Assembly: GCA_021776825.1 (NCBI GenBank)
Contig: JAJFFG010000133.1
Span: 1-64,000, forward strand
Direction: 5' to 3'
DNA length: 64,000 bases
DNA from: Planctomycetota bacterium
GTDB lineage: Bacteria > Planctomycetota > JAJSAM01 > JAJVHW01
The notes under the pieces were generated by a model that saw nothing but the letters and a program-made list of their open reading frames with translations, searched no databases and had not been told where the DNA came from. Within the stretch, counting starts at the first letter, position 1; each line of letters starts with the position of its first letter. The position numbers and the translations under genes are program-made. Below, piece after piece: positions 1-7,574 of the stretch.

Positions 1-100
1 CCCCCCGCCGACACGCGAACGCGCGGACCACGCGCGTAGCAGGCGCGCCGCGGAGACGCTGGCAGCGCGAACCATCACCGGCGAGGGGGAGCCGCGAGAC

Positions 101-598
101 CTATTGGTTCGCGGCGACCACGTGCGCGCTGTACGGCGGCCGCACGTACGCCGGCAGACCGTCGATCTTCGTCCCCTTCGTGAACCGGCAGAGAGCGGTC
201 TTCAGGTCGTAGTTGACCGCCACGGACTGCACGCCGGGAGCGCCGCCGAGCATCTCGCGGATCTGGCGGACGCACTTCACGGGACACGTCATGCCGCGCA
301 ACTCGAGCATGACGCTCCACATGGGGAGCTCCTGCCCGGCGTACGAGGTCGGGAGGACGGGCGCCGGTCCGTCGGCCGGAGGCGGCGTCGGGCCCATCAC
401 GTTCCGCGGGGCGTCGCGGGCGACCGGACGGCGCGGGTCCGCCGGAGGCGGCTGCGTCGAGCGAGGCGGCCGGCCCTGGCGATACGTGCCGGCGGCGTAC
501 GGCGGCGGCGCGTTCGCCGGGATTGGACGCTCGTCGGAGGCGCACGCGGTGAGCAGCAGACCGACGAGAGCGAAGAGAACGAGGGCGCAGACGCGCAT
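101..598 (-). CDS. HMA-domain lipoprotein (Cys form)
   Basis: Predicted envelope lipoprotein of 165 residues. The start at 598 (MRVCALVLF) is chosen over the upstream Met codons because AGGAGG lies six bases before it. A hydrophobic signal ends in a lipobox-like LLTACA. A Pro/Arg-rich linker follows, then a heavy-metal-associated (HMA/MerP-like) ferredoxin fold in the last ~70 residues with the metal motif GMTCPVKC, a CxxxC variant. HMA domains bind Cu(I), Hg(II) or similar ions and pass them to partners; here the domain would face the periplasm. The next gene on the same strand, 118 bp upstream, encodes a second lipoprotein HMA protein in which the first of these two Cys positions is TGA, so this gene is a useful internal comparison. 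Confidence 0.75.
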   Translation of the reverse strand: MRVCALVLFALVGLLLTACASDERPIPANAPPPYAAGTYRQGRPPRSTQPPPADPRRPVARDAPRNVMGPTPPPADGPAPVLPTSYAGQELPMWSVMLELRGMTCPVKCVRQIREMLGGAPGVQSVAVNYDLKTALCRFTKGTKIDGLPAYVRPPYSAHVVAANQ

Positions 599-716
599 GG
601 CGGACCTCCTGGGAGTCGTCATCGACACAGGATGGGCCGCACTGTGAGCCCGCGTGGCCGGAATCACGAGGCGGGGCCGACCGAAGTCGACCCCGCCCAT
701 TGAGGCTTCGGTCGCT

Positions 717-1169
717 CTACTCCTGGACCTTGCCCGAGTAGGGACCCGAGAGGGCACCCGTCAGCGCGTCGACATCGACGTCGCCGCTGACCTCGATCTT
801 GGCCACACCCGTGGCGAAGTCGACATCGACGTTCGTCACGCCATCGACCTTCTCCAGCATCCCCGCAACGCGGGGCGCACAGCCGACACCTCAGGTCATG
901 CCGTCAACGGCCAGGGTGACCGTCTGCGACGCGGCGGCAGCCACAGCACCGGCGGCGGCGACAGCCGCGCCCATGCCGTTGTCGATCGCGGCCGCGGCGG
1001 CGCCGCCGGCGGCCTCGTTGACCGCGTTGGCCGCGTCATCGGCAGCAGTCTTCTCAGGGGTCGCGGCGGGCGTGGTCTCGGTGCCGGAGTCAGTCTCCGT
1101 AGCAGCGCCACAGCCGGCAGCGAGGCCGATCAGGCCCGTGAGGGCCAGAAGGGTCGGGATCGCTCTCAT
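717..1169 (-). CDS. Candidate selenoprotein: HMA-domain lipoprotein read through TGA
   Basis: The ORF track stops at an in-frame TGA (891-893) after VDGMT. Reading on in the same frame gives GVGCAPRVAGMLEKVDGV and a complete HMA domain, ending at TAG (717-719), for 150 residues with the TGA at codon 93. TGA replaces the first Cys of GMTCxxxC; the neighbouring gene has GMTCPVKC at the same place. A 6-bp GC hairpin with loop GTT starts 16 bases after the TGA, as expected for a bacterial SECIS. The N-terminus is a lipoprotein signal (LIGLAAGC) followed by an Ala-rich linker. AAGGAG lies seven bases before ATG 1169. Interpretation: a Sec-containing periplasmic metal-binding protein. The alternative is a Cys-to-stop nonsense mutation (TGC or TGT to TGA) or a base error. 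No selA, selB, selC or selD is visible in the window. Confidence 0.6.
861..875 (-). promoter_or_regulatory. Candidate bacterial SECIS hairpin
   Basis: On the minus strand CCCCGCGTTGCGGGG forms six perfect G-C pairs around a three-base loop that begins with G. The apical loop lies 22-24 bases downstream of the in-frame TGA. The published bacterial SECIS description, as I recall it, asks for a short loop with G in the first two positions about 16-37 bases after UGA. A two-pair lower extension (GC/GC) is possible across a small internal loop. Hairpins are common at this GC content, so the match is suggestive only. Confidence 0.5.
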
Positions 1170-1236
1170 GTTGAATCTCCTTGTGAACGACAGATGTCGG
1201 AGATCCTAAACGTCCGTCCTCCCTGGAGTGTTCCCC

Positions 1237-1602
1237 GTGCGACCGAATCCTTTGATCGAACCGATCCGCGAGGCTCTGGCGGCGGTCTGGTCGAGCGGCG
1301 GTCGTCAGTTCGTCACCTTCGAAGCCGGGGGCGACGAGGACTCCTTCGTCCAGTACCTCGACGGTCAACTGAACATCGCCTGGCCTCTGGACGACGATCC
1401 GGCGACGACTCTGGCCGCGCTCGGCGCGCCGCTCCCGACCGGGGCGTTCCACCTGGCGTGGGCTCCGCACGCCACCGCCCACGTCGCCGTCGGCGCCCTC
1501 CTCCTCGACCAGGTCGCGGCGTTCGTGCTCGCTCTCCTGCAAGCCGTCCATGAGCTCGAACCGGGGGAAGGGGTCACGGTCCGGATCGACGCGGATCGCT
1601 GA
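1237..1602 (+). CDS. Small protein, possibly TY-Chap-like
   Basis: Predicted soluble protein of 121 residues, no signal peptide or membrane segment. GTG 1237 is preferred over GTG 1228 because GGAG (1225-1228) sits eight bases upstream of it. The pattern FVQYLDGQLNIAWP followed by LAALGAPLP loosely resembles the TY-Chap / type III secretion chaperone-like fold, but this is a weak impression. It is divergent from the candidate selenoprotein (67 bp between start codons) and lies upstream of the transporter operon on the same strand. No specific function can be assigned. Confidence 0.5.
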   Translation: MRPNPLIEPIREALAAVWSSGGRQFVTFEAGGDEDSFVQYLDGQLNIAWPLDDDPATTLAALGAPLPTGAFHLAWAPHATAHVAVGALLLDQVAAFVLALLQAVHELEPGEGVTVRIDADR

Positions 1603-1915
1603 GCGCGGCCGATCGCGCGCTCTCCCGCAGCGCCGGCCGCTCGTCCAGGGATTGCCGGCCGCTCGCCTGGGGATTGACGGAACGGCGGTTCGATGCCTAT
1701 CGTCACACCTGGAATGCGACAGTTGCGCCCACCGTTCTGCTGAGTCGGCGGAGGCACTCGTGCAGGTTCTGCACGGGGGAGCTTCCGCTCGAACTCGCTG
1801 GGACGCTGACGAGACGCACCTCCTCATCCCCATCGAGCTCGCCGGGAGCGACCGACGTCCGTCGACGTCGAAGCGGTGGGAACCATGGGATGACAGAACG
1901 AGGAGGCGAGGTTCG
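1603..1915 (+). promoter_or_regulatory. Leader of the ABC-transporter operon with tandem 22-bp repeat and promoter-like boxes
   Basis: This 313-bp gap holds two adjacent 22-bp direct repeats (1632-1653 and 1654-1675, both beginning GCCGGCCGCTCG) differing at about three positions. The second runs into TTGACG (1674-1679), which is 18 bases before TATCGT (1698-1703), a plausible housekeeping promoter. An upstream repeat overlapping the -35 box would suit an activator or repressor site. The implied 5' leader is about 200 bases; I found no recognisable riboswitch in it. Confidence 0.35.
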
Positions 1916-2827
1916 ATGCGACGATTCATGGTGATGACATTGGCCGCGGGTCTGCTCGCAGGCTGTGGCGGCGGCGACACTCCTGCACCCGAGGCAGGCG
2001 ACGCTGGAGGGGCACCTGCGACGGCCACCGCGACGCTCAAGTTCTCGGCCATCCCCGGCGAGGACAAGACCGAGCTGAAGGCCAAGTTCGACCCGGTCGC
2101 CAAGTACCTGAGCGAGACGCTCGGCGTGCCGTGCGAGTACGTGGCGGCGGAGACCTACGAAGCGTCCGTCGAGATGTTCAAGAACGGTGACATCCAGCTC
2201 GCCTGGTTCGGCGGCCTGACCGGCGTCCAAGCGCGCGCCGCCGTGAAGGGCTCGAACGCCATCGTGCAAGGCGCCGAGGACCCGGAGTACTTCTCGTACT
2301 TCATCGCCAACAAGAGAACGGGACTCACGCGAAGCGACACGTTCCCTGCAGAGATCGCCGAGCTTGCGTTCACGTTCGGCTCCGCGAGTTCGACATCGGG
2401 CCGGCTGATGCCGGAGTACTTCATCCGTCAGATGGGCGGCACGTCACCGAAGGAGTTCTTCGCGAAGGATGTCGGCTTCTCGGGCAGCCACGCCAAGACG
2501 GTCACGGCGGTCAATGACGGCACCGCCATCCAGGCCGGTGCTCTCAGCTACACGACGTTCGAGAAGATGCAGAAGGCGGGCAAGGCCGACGACTGCGTCA
2601 TCGTGTGGAAGACGCCGTTCTATGCCGACTACAACATGACCGCACACCCGGACCTCGAGACGACGTACGGAGCAGGCTTCACCGCGAAGCTCCAGAAGGC
2701 GCTCACCGACATCACCGACCCCGGTCTGCTCTCGGCCTTCCAGCGCTCGGGACTGATCGACGCCAAGAACGAGGACTTCGCGGCGATCGAGAAGACGGCC
2801 GTCGAGCTCGGAATGCTGCGCCCCTAG
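1916..2827 (+). CDS. PhnD-family ABC transporter binding lipoprotein, probable selenate clade
   Basis: Solute-binding lipoprotein of 303 residues. ATG 1916 is chosen because AGGAGG precedes it and the lipoprotein signal (MTLAAGLLAGCGGG) follows directly. It then has the type-2 periplasmic-binding fold of the phosphate/phosphite/phosphonate family. Segments such as GDIQLAWFGGLTGVQAR and STSGRLMPEYFIRQ match my memory of proteins annotated 'putative selenate ABC transporter substrate-binding protein' (TIGR04553) better than classic PhnD. Substrate is therefore inferred as selenate or another oxyanion; phosphonate or phosphite remains possible. It is followed after 4 bp by the ATPase gene and then two permeases, the normal PhnD-C-E-E order. 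Confidence 0.85.
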   Translation: MRRFMVMTLAAGLLAGCGGGDTPAPEAGDAGGAPATATATLKFSAIPGEDKTELKAKFDPVAKYLSETLGVPCEYVAAETYEASVEMFKNGDIQLAWFGGLTGVQARAAVKGSNAIVQGAEDPEYFSYFIANKRTGLTRSDTFPAEIAELAFTFGSASSTSGRLMPEYFIRQMGGTSPKEFFAKDVGFSGSHAKTVTAVNDGTAIQAGALSYTTFEKMQKAGKADDCVIVWKTPFYADYNMTAHPDLETTYGAGFTAKLQKALTDITDPGLLSAFQRSGLIDAKNEDFAAIEKTAVELGMLRP

Positions 2828-2831
2828 TTCG

Positions 2832-3623
2832 ATGACCGGTCACGGCTCGTCCGACGGACTGCACGTGGCCGATGTCTCGGTCGTCTACGCGGGCCTCCCG
2901 GCCCTCGACTCGGTCTCGCTCGGCATCGCGCCGGGCGAGGCCGTTGCCTTTGTCGGGCCGAGCGGCGCCGGCAAGACCACGCTCCTGCGGGTGCTCAATG
3001 CGACTGTTCGCCCGACATCGGGCTGCGTCACGTATCGCGGCGAACACTTGGGCGAGCTCTCGGCGAACGACCTGCGTGCGGTGCGCGGCCGCATCGGGTT
3101 CGTGCACCAGAGTCTCGGACTCGTGCCGAACCTGCGCGTGATCCAGAACGTGATGGCCGGTCGTCTCGGACGCCAGGGGCTCTTGCAGTCGCTCCGAGCG
3201 TTCGTGCGACCGAAGCCGGCGGAGATCGAGCACGCGTACGAGATCCTCGAGCGCGTCGGCATCCCCGAGAAGCTGTACGAGCGGACCGACCGCCTCTCCG
3301 GCGGACAGCAGCAGCGCGTGGCGATTGCCCGGGCGCTGTATCAGGACCCCGAGATGCTCCTCGCGGACGAGCCGGTATCGAGCGTTGATCCGGCACGCGC
3401 GCGCGACACGGTGAAGCTGCTCACGGAGATCTCGAGCGAGCAGGGGCTGACCCTCTGTATGTCGCTCCACAACCTGGACCTCGCGCGCGACTACTTCCCG
3501 CGCCTCGTCGGGCTGCGCAACGGCAAGATCGCGTTCGACGCACCGGTCGGAGAGGTCGACCCGGACGAGTTCCAGCGCCTCTACGACCTCGAGCAGGGCG
3601 AGATGCTCGCCGATGGTGCGTGA
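2832..3623 (+). CDS. phnC: PhnC-type ABC transporter ATPase
   Basis: ATP-binding subunit of 263 residues energising the importer whose binding protein lies just upstream. All ABC motifs are present: Walker A GPSGAGKTTLL (about residues 38-48), a Q-loop at FVHQSLGLV, signature LSGGQQQRVAIARAL, Walker B MLLADEP and an H-loop His in SLHNLDLAR. Length is typical of the PhnC family. The 3' end overlaps the first permease gene by 11 bp. The symbol denotes the family; the substrate may be selenate rather than phosphonate. Confidence 0.9.
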   Translation: MTGHGSSDGLHVADVSVVYAGLPALDSVSLGIAPGEAVAFVGPSGAGKTTLLRVLNATVRPTSGCVTYRGEHLGELSANDLRAVRGRIGFVHQSLGLVPNLRVIQNVMAGRLGRQGLLQSLRAFVRPKPAEIEHAYEILERVGIPEKLYERTDRLSGGQQQRVAIARALYQDPEMLLADEPVSSVDPARARDTVKLLTEISSEQGLTLCMSLHNLDLARDYFPRLVGLRNGKIAFDAPVGEVDPDEFQRLYDLEQGEMLADGA

Positions 3624-4506
3624 CGCCGGCGCTCTGAGACGACCGCCCCCGATCGGGCCGCGGGGTCTGGTCTTCGCCGGCATCGCCGCCGCCGGAGTGT
3701 GGTCGTTCGTCCTGCTCGACGTTCCGGCGGAACGACTCCTGCCGGGCAGCGGGCTGCTGCCGGAGCTCCGTGACCTGCGGGTTCTCGGCGACTTCCTCTC
3801 CCGGGCGGTCAGCCCCGCGCTCGACTACGAGTCCTCGTTCGTCCCGGACTCGGCTCCGCCGTTGCTCATGAAGGTCCTGGACGGCGCGCATCGCACGGTG
3901 GCGTACGCCGCGATGGCAATGACGCTGTCGCTACTCCTCGCGTTCCCACTCGGGTTCGTCGCGTCGAGCGCGTGGTGGCGTGGTGACCCGGCGCGCGTGA
4001 CGACCGCGACGCGGTTCGTACCTCCGCTACTCTTCGGCGGCGTGCGTGCGCTGATCGCATTCATGCGCTCGATCCACGAACTGCTCTGGGCCATCGTCTT
4101 CCTCGCCGCGATGGGCTACAGCACGTTCGCCGCGATCCTCGCGATCGTCATTCCCTACGCGGGCACGCTCGCGAAGGTCTTCTCGGAGATCCTCGACGAG
4201 GCGCCGCGCGACACAGCGCTCGCGTTGCAGGCCACCGGTGCGTCGCGCACACAGGTGTTCGTGTTCGGCCTGTTGCCGCGCGCGCTGCCGGACATGGCGG
4301 CGTACGCCTTCTACCGCTTCGAGTGCGCGATCCGCTCCGCCGCGATCCTCGGATTCTTCGGACTCGAGACACTCGGCAAGTTCATCTCGTCTTCGTTCGA
4401 CGAGGGCTACTACGGCGAGGTCTGGACGTACATCTACGCCCTCTTTGCACTCGTCCTGGTGATGGAGTGGTGGAGCGGCGCTCTGCGGCGGAAGGTGACC
4501 GCATGA
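3613..4506 (+). CDS. phnE: PhnE-type ABC permease, first subunit
   Basis: Inner-membrane permease of 297 residues with several hydrophobic segments and the EAA-like coupling loop around DTALALQATGASRTQVFVFG, which contacts the ATPase in this family. ATG 3613 lies inside the end of phnC, and its own stop overlaps the start of the second permease (ATGA), so all four transporter genes look translationally coupled. Two PhnE-like subunits would form a heterodimeric channel. Confidence 0.88.
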   Translation: MVRDAGALRRPPPIGPRGLVFAGIAAAGVWSFVLLDVPAERLLPGSGLLPELRDLRVLGDFLSRAVSPALDYESSFVPDSAPPLLMKVLDGAHRTVAYAAMAMTLSLLLAFPLGFVASSAWWRGDPARVTTATRFVPPLLFGGVRALIAFMRSIHELLWAIVFLAAMGYSTFAAILAIVIPYAGTLAKVFSEILDEAPRDTALALQATGASRTQVFVFGLLPRALPDMAAYAFYRFECAIRSAAILGFFGLETLGKFISSSFDEGYYGEVWTYIYALFALVLVMEWWSGALRRKVTA

Positions 4507-5432
4507 ACGACCGCGTTCGCTGCATCGCCGACCTGCACATGCAACGCCCGCGCAGCCGCGCGCTGTGGTGGAGCATGGGTGCGCTCGGGCTGCTCGGCAT
4601 CTACTCGTGGACGTGGGGACTCGCCACAGGCGACCTGAGTTTCGGCGACACGTTCTCCGCGCGACGTCTGCAGAACCTCGAGCGCTTCCTCGGCGAGATC
4701 CGGCCGTATCCGCTGCACGGTGTCGAGTGGGACACGGGCATCGCTCTCGACTGGGCGCGGACTCTCATGAGCGAGCACGGTTACGAGGCGATGGTCACGA
4801 CGCTCGCCATCTCGGTGGTGGCCATCTGCATGGCAGGTCTAGTGGGAGCCATGCTCGCGCTGCCGGCCGCGCGCACGCTCGCCCGCGCCGATGCGTATCT
4901 GCCGACCGCGAAGCCGGCGACGCGCGGCGTTCGATTCGCGTGGGCTGCGCTCGTGACGGTGACGCGCGGCCTGATGGTCTTCCTGCGGGCGATCCCCGAG
5001 TACGTCTGGGCGTTCCTGCTGGTCACGATGCTCGGTGTGACGGCGTGGCCGGCCGTGCTCGCGCTGGCCATCCACAACGCGGGCATCATGGGACGTCTGC
5101 AGTCCGAGGTCATCGAGAACGTGCCCCCGACGACCCCGGCGACGCTGCGAGGTCTCGGAGCAACTCGCAGTCAGGTGGCGTTGTTCGCGCTGATGCCCGA
5201 GACGCTCAATCGCTTCCTGTTGTTCTTTTTCTCCCGCTGGGAGACGTGCGTCCGTGAGGCGACGATCCTCGGGCTGCTCGGCATGGCGTCGCTCGGAGCC
5301 GTCATCAGCGAATCGCGTGCGGGGCAGCGTCTGGACGAGATGATGTTCTTCGTGCTGGTCGGATCCCTCCTGGTCGTCGTCGGAGATGCGCTCTCGATCC
5401 TCGCGCGCCGTCTGGTCCGCGAGGCCGGATGA
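4503..5432 (+). CDS. phnE: PhnE-type ABC permease, second subunit
   Basis: Second membrane subunit, 309 residues. The start is ATG 4503, overlapping the previous stop by four bases; the longer track ORF from 4323 reads through the upstream gene and is not credible. The coupling loop ATLRGLGATRSQVALFALMPE aligns by eye with that of the first permease. The protein has a longer N-terminal periplasmic segment between the first two membrane helices. Its stop overlaps the start of the multihaem cytochrome gene (ATGA), tying that gene into the same transcript. Confidence 0.87.
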   Translation: MNDRVRCIADLHMQRPRSRALWWSMGALGLLGIYSWTWGLATGDLSFGDTFSARRLQNLERFLGEIRPYPLHGVEWDTGIALDWARTLMSEHGYEAMVTTLAISVVAICMAGLVGAMLALPAARTLARADAYLPTAKPATRGVRFAWAALVTVTRGLMVFLRAIPEYVWAFLLVTMLGVTAWPAVLALAIHNAGIMGRLQSEVIENVPPTTPATLRGLGATRSQVALFALMPETLNRFLLFFFSRWETCVREATILGLLGMASLGAVISESRAGQRLDEMMFFVLVGSLLVVVGDALSILARRLVREAG

Positions 5433-7543
5433 GCATGCGCCGCGCCGCACCGATCGCGATCGCGGCCGTGCTGTCCGTCGTCATCGTGGTCGCGATTGCA
5501 GCCGGATGCAGCGACGACGAGCCGCCGCCCGTCACGCCCCTGCGAGACATCTCGTCGAGCGGGAACCGCTACCCGACGACGACACCTCACCAGAGTGGCG
5601 TGGCCGTCGGCGAGTCGCTGCTGACGGCCGACATCAGCGAGGGCTGCGGCGACTGCCACGCTGATGTCGTCGAGAGCTACCGCGAGAACGGCATGCACGA
5701 CGCGCTCATGCTCCCGAGCGGTCGCGGAAGCATCGAGTACGAGCTGATCGGCCAGGAGGTCGTCGATCCCGACACTGGCATCACGGGGCGGTTCGACATC
5801 GGCGCCGGTGGTTACGAACAACAGCTGCTGTTCCGCGACCCCGACGGAACGGTGCGCGCGTCGTGGAGCATGCCGATCGACCTGATCATCGGCAGCGGCA
5901 CATCGGGACGTGGCTACCTCGCGGCGAGGGATGGCGACCTGTACGTGCATCCGCTCGCTTGGTACCGCGAGCTCGACGGCCTGGCGTTGTCGCCCGGTCC
6001 CGGCTTCGCGACTCATGCGACGCGCACGGCGACGCACCTGTGCGTGGGCTGCCACACCGGCGTGGCGCGTCCGCGCGACACGCGCATCGACGTTGGGTTC
6101 GCGGGAGACATCTCCCTCGGGATCGCCTGCTCGCGCTGTCACGGCGACGGCGAGACCCACACTTTGGACGGCGACCCGCGCAGCATCGTCAACCCGTCAC
6201 GCCTGGCGGTCGAGCGGCAGAGCGAACTCTGCTACCAGTGTCACTTCTCCGGCGGCACTCAGCTGCTGAAGCCAGGCAAGGCGATGGCGGACTACGTGCC
6301 CGGCACGCCGCTTGGTCTCGTGCAGTCGGTGTTCGTCGCCAAGGAGCCGAAGCGCGACAGCGGGGCGCGCGTCGCGAGTCACGTCGCCCGCATGCTCCGG
6401 TCGCGCTGCTTCACGCAGAGCGACGGCATGACGTGCACGACGTGCCACAACCCGCACCGCAAGGTCGGCACCTCCGGAGACGCGAGCGGTTGCGCAGTCT
6501 GTCACCAGACGGACGATTGCGGCGAAGCGCATGGAGCGCGGGGCGACCGCACCTGTGTGGACTGCCATATGGCGAACGTGCCGTCGTCGGATATCCGCCA
6601 CACGACGACGACGGATCACTGGATTCGCAAGCGACCGGAGCTCGCGGCGGCGCTGCAGGTCTCGCCCGAAGAGGCATCGATCGGCGCTCTGGCGATCGCC
6701 GACGAGGACATCGTCGACGTGCTCGATCCGGAGGGGGCTTTACCCGACGCCACGCTGATGCGGGTGGACGCGTACCTGCGCGGAGTTGACGTCGCTGCCG
6801 AAGTGTTCAATCGGGACGCGCCGGCGTATCTGCAGCGCGCCCGGACTCTCCTCAACGAGCTCCAGTCAGAGGACCCGAGCAACGTCGAGGTGCTGTGGCG
6901 CCAGGCCCGGGTGCGGCGCTTCGGTCACGACAACCCGTCAGCGCTCCGGTACGCGACCGCCGCGGCAGAGCGCGATCCGTCACACCCGCGCGTCTTGTTG
7001 GAGATGGCACTCGCATCGTTCGGCATGTACTCCGCCGGAGACCTCGGGAAGGCGCTACCAGCGGTGGCCCGCGCACGGCGCGCGATGCCGGACGACCTCA
7101 CGCTCGCGCACGCCGAAGCCATGATCCTCGAGCACAAAAAGCGACCGCGCGAGGCCGTCGCGGTGCTCGAGCAGATCCGAGACCGTCGCGGCCCGCGGAG
7201 TGACCTCGCAGAGTTCGGCGTCCTGATGGCGGAACGCTCCGGCATCAACGACGTCGCGCTGACGTTCGCGCTCGACGCGCTCCTGTTCGCGCCCCGCGAT
7301 CCAGACCTGCTTGCACGGGCCTCGCGCCTCTCGCTGGCCGAGAATTGGAATCCGAAGACCGTGACGCACCTCGCCAACATGGCGCTCGAACAGGACGCGA
7401 ACCACCTCGGGGCGCTCCTCGCACTGGCCAATGCCTACTTGAACACCGGCGACGACGAGAACGCCCGTCAGACCGCACGGCGCGCCGCCGATGCGCACCC
7501 GCGACACCCTGCTGTCGAGGCGCTGCTCCGGCGACTCCGCTGA
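5429..7543 (+). CDS. Seven-haem c-type cytochrome lipoprotein with TPR domain
   Basis: Exported lipoprotein of 704 residues (lipobox AIAAGC after one hydrophobic helix). Seven CxxCH haem motifs lie in the N-terminal half: CGDCH, CVGCH, CSRCH, CYQCH, CTTCH, CAVCH and CVDCH. Their arrangement suggests the cytochrome c554/doubled-CxxCH group. The C-terminal ~260 residues are TPR repeats, which usually mediate protein contacts. ATG 5429 overlaps the permease stop by four bases, so it is translated with the oxyanion importer. A periplasmic electron-transfer role, for example reducing the transported oxyanion or its product, is an inference from position; no catalytic haem type or substrate site can be read by eye. 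Confidence 0.85.
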   Translation: MSMRRAAPIAIAAVLSVVIVVAIAAGCSDDEPPPVTPLRDISSSGNRYPTTTPHQSGVAVGESLLTADISEGCGDCHADVVESYRENGMHDALMLPSGRGSIEYELIGQEVVDPDTGITGRFDIGAGGYEQQLLFRDPDGTVRASWSMPIDLIIGSGTSGRGYLAARDGDLYVHPLAWYRELDGLALSPGPGFATHATRTATHLCVGCHTGVARPRDTRIDVGFAGDISLGIACSRCHGDGETHTLDGDPRSIVNPSRLAVERQSELCYQCHFSGGTQLLKPGKAMADYVPGTPLGLVQSVFVAKEPKRDSGARVASHVARMLRSRCFTQSDGMTCTTCHNPHRKVGTSGDASGCAVCHQTDDCGEAHGARGDRTCVDCHMANVPSSDIRHTTTTDHWIRKRPELAAALQVSPEEASIGALAIADEDIVDVLDPEGALPDATLMRVDAYLRGVDVAAEVFNRDAPAYLQRARTLLNELQSEDPSNVEVLWRQARVRRFGHDNPSALRYATAAAERDPSHPRVLLEMALASFGMYSAGDLGKALPAVARARRAMPDDLTLAHAEAMILEHKKRPREAVAVLEQIRDRRGPRSDLAEFGVLMAERSGINDVALTFALDALLFAPRDPDLLARASRLSLAENWNPKTVTHLANMALEQDANHLGALLALANAYLNTGDDENARQTARRAADAHPRHPAVEALLRRLR

Positions 7544-7574
7544 TACCCTCGCCCACCGGACGGAGGGGCAGGCG

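Noticed and set aside
1-100. Gene at the left edge
   Set aside because: The ORF crossing it (75-545) is antisense to or out of frame with the HMA lipoprotein; nothing else is readable in the first 100 bases.
891-1169. Stand-alone 92-residue Ala-rich lipoprotein as given by the ORF track
   Set aside because: It would end exactly at GMT before the HMA metal Cys, leaving a conserved domain unread; readthrough or a recent nonsense mutation explains the data better.
1632-1675. PhoB box
   Set aside because: The repeat has the right total length but not the CTGTCAT-like sequence; kept only as an unassigned operator candidate.
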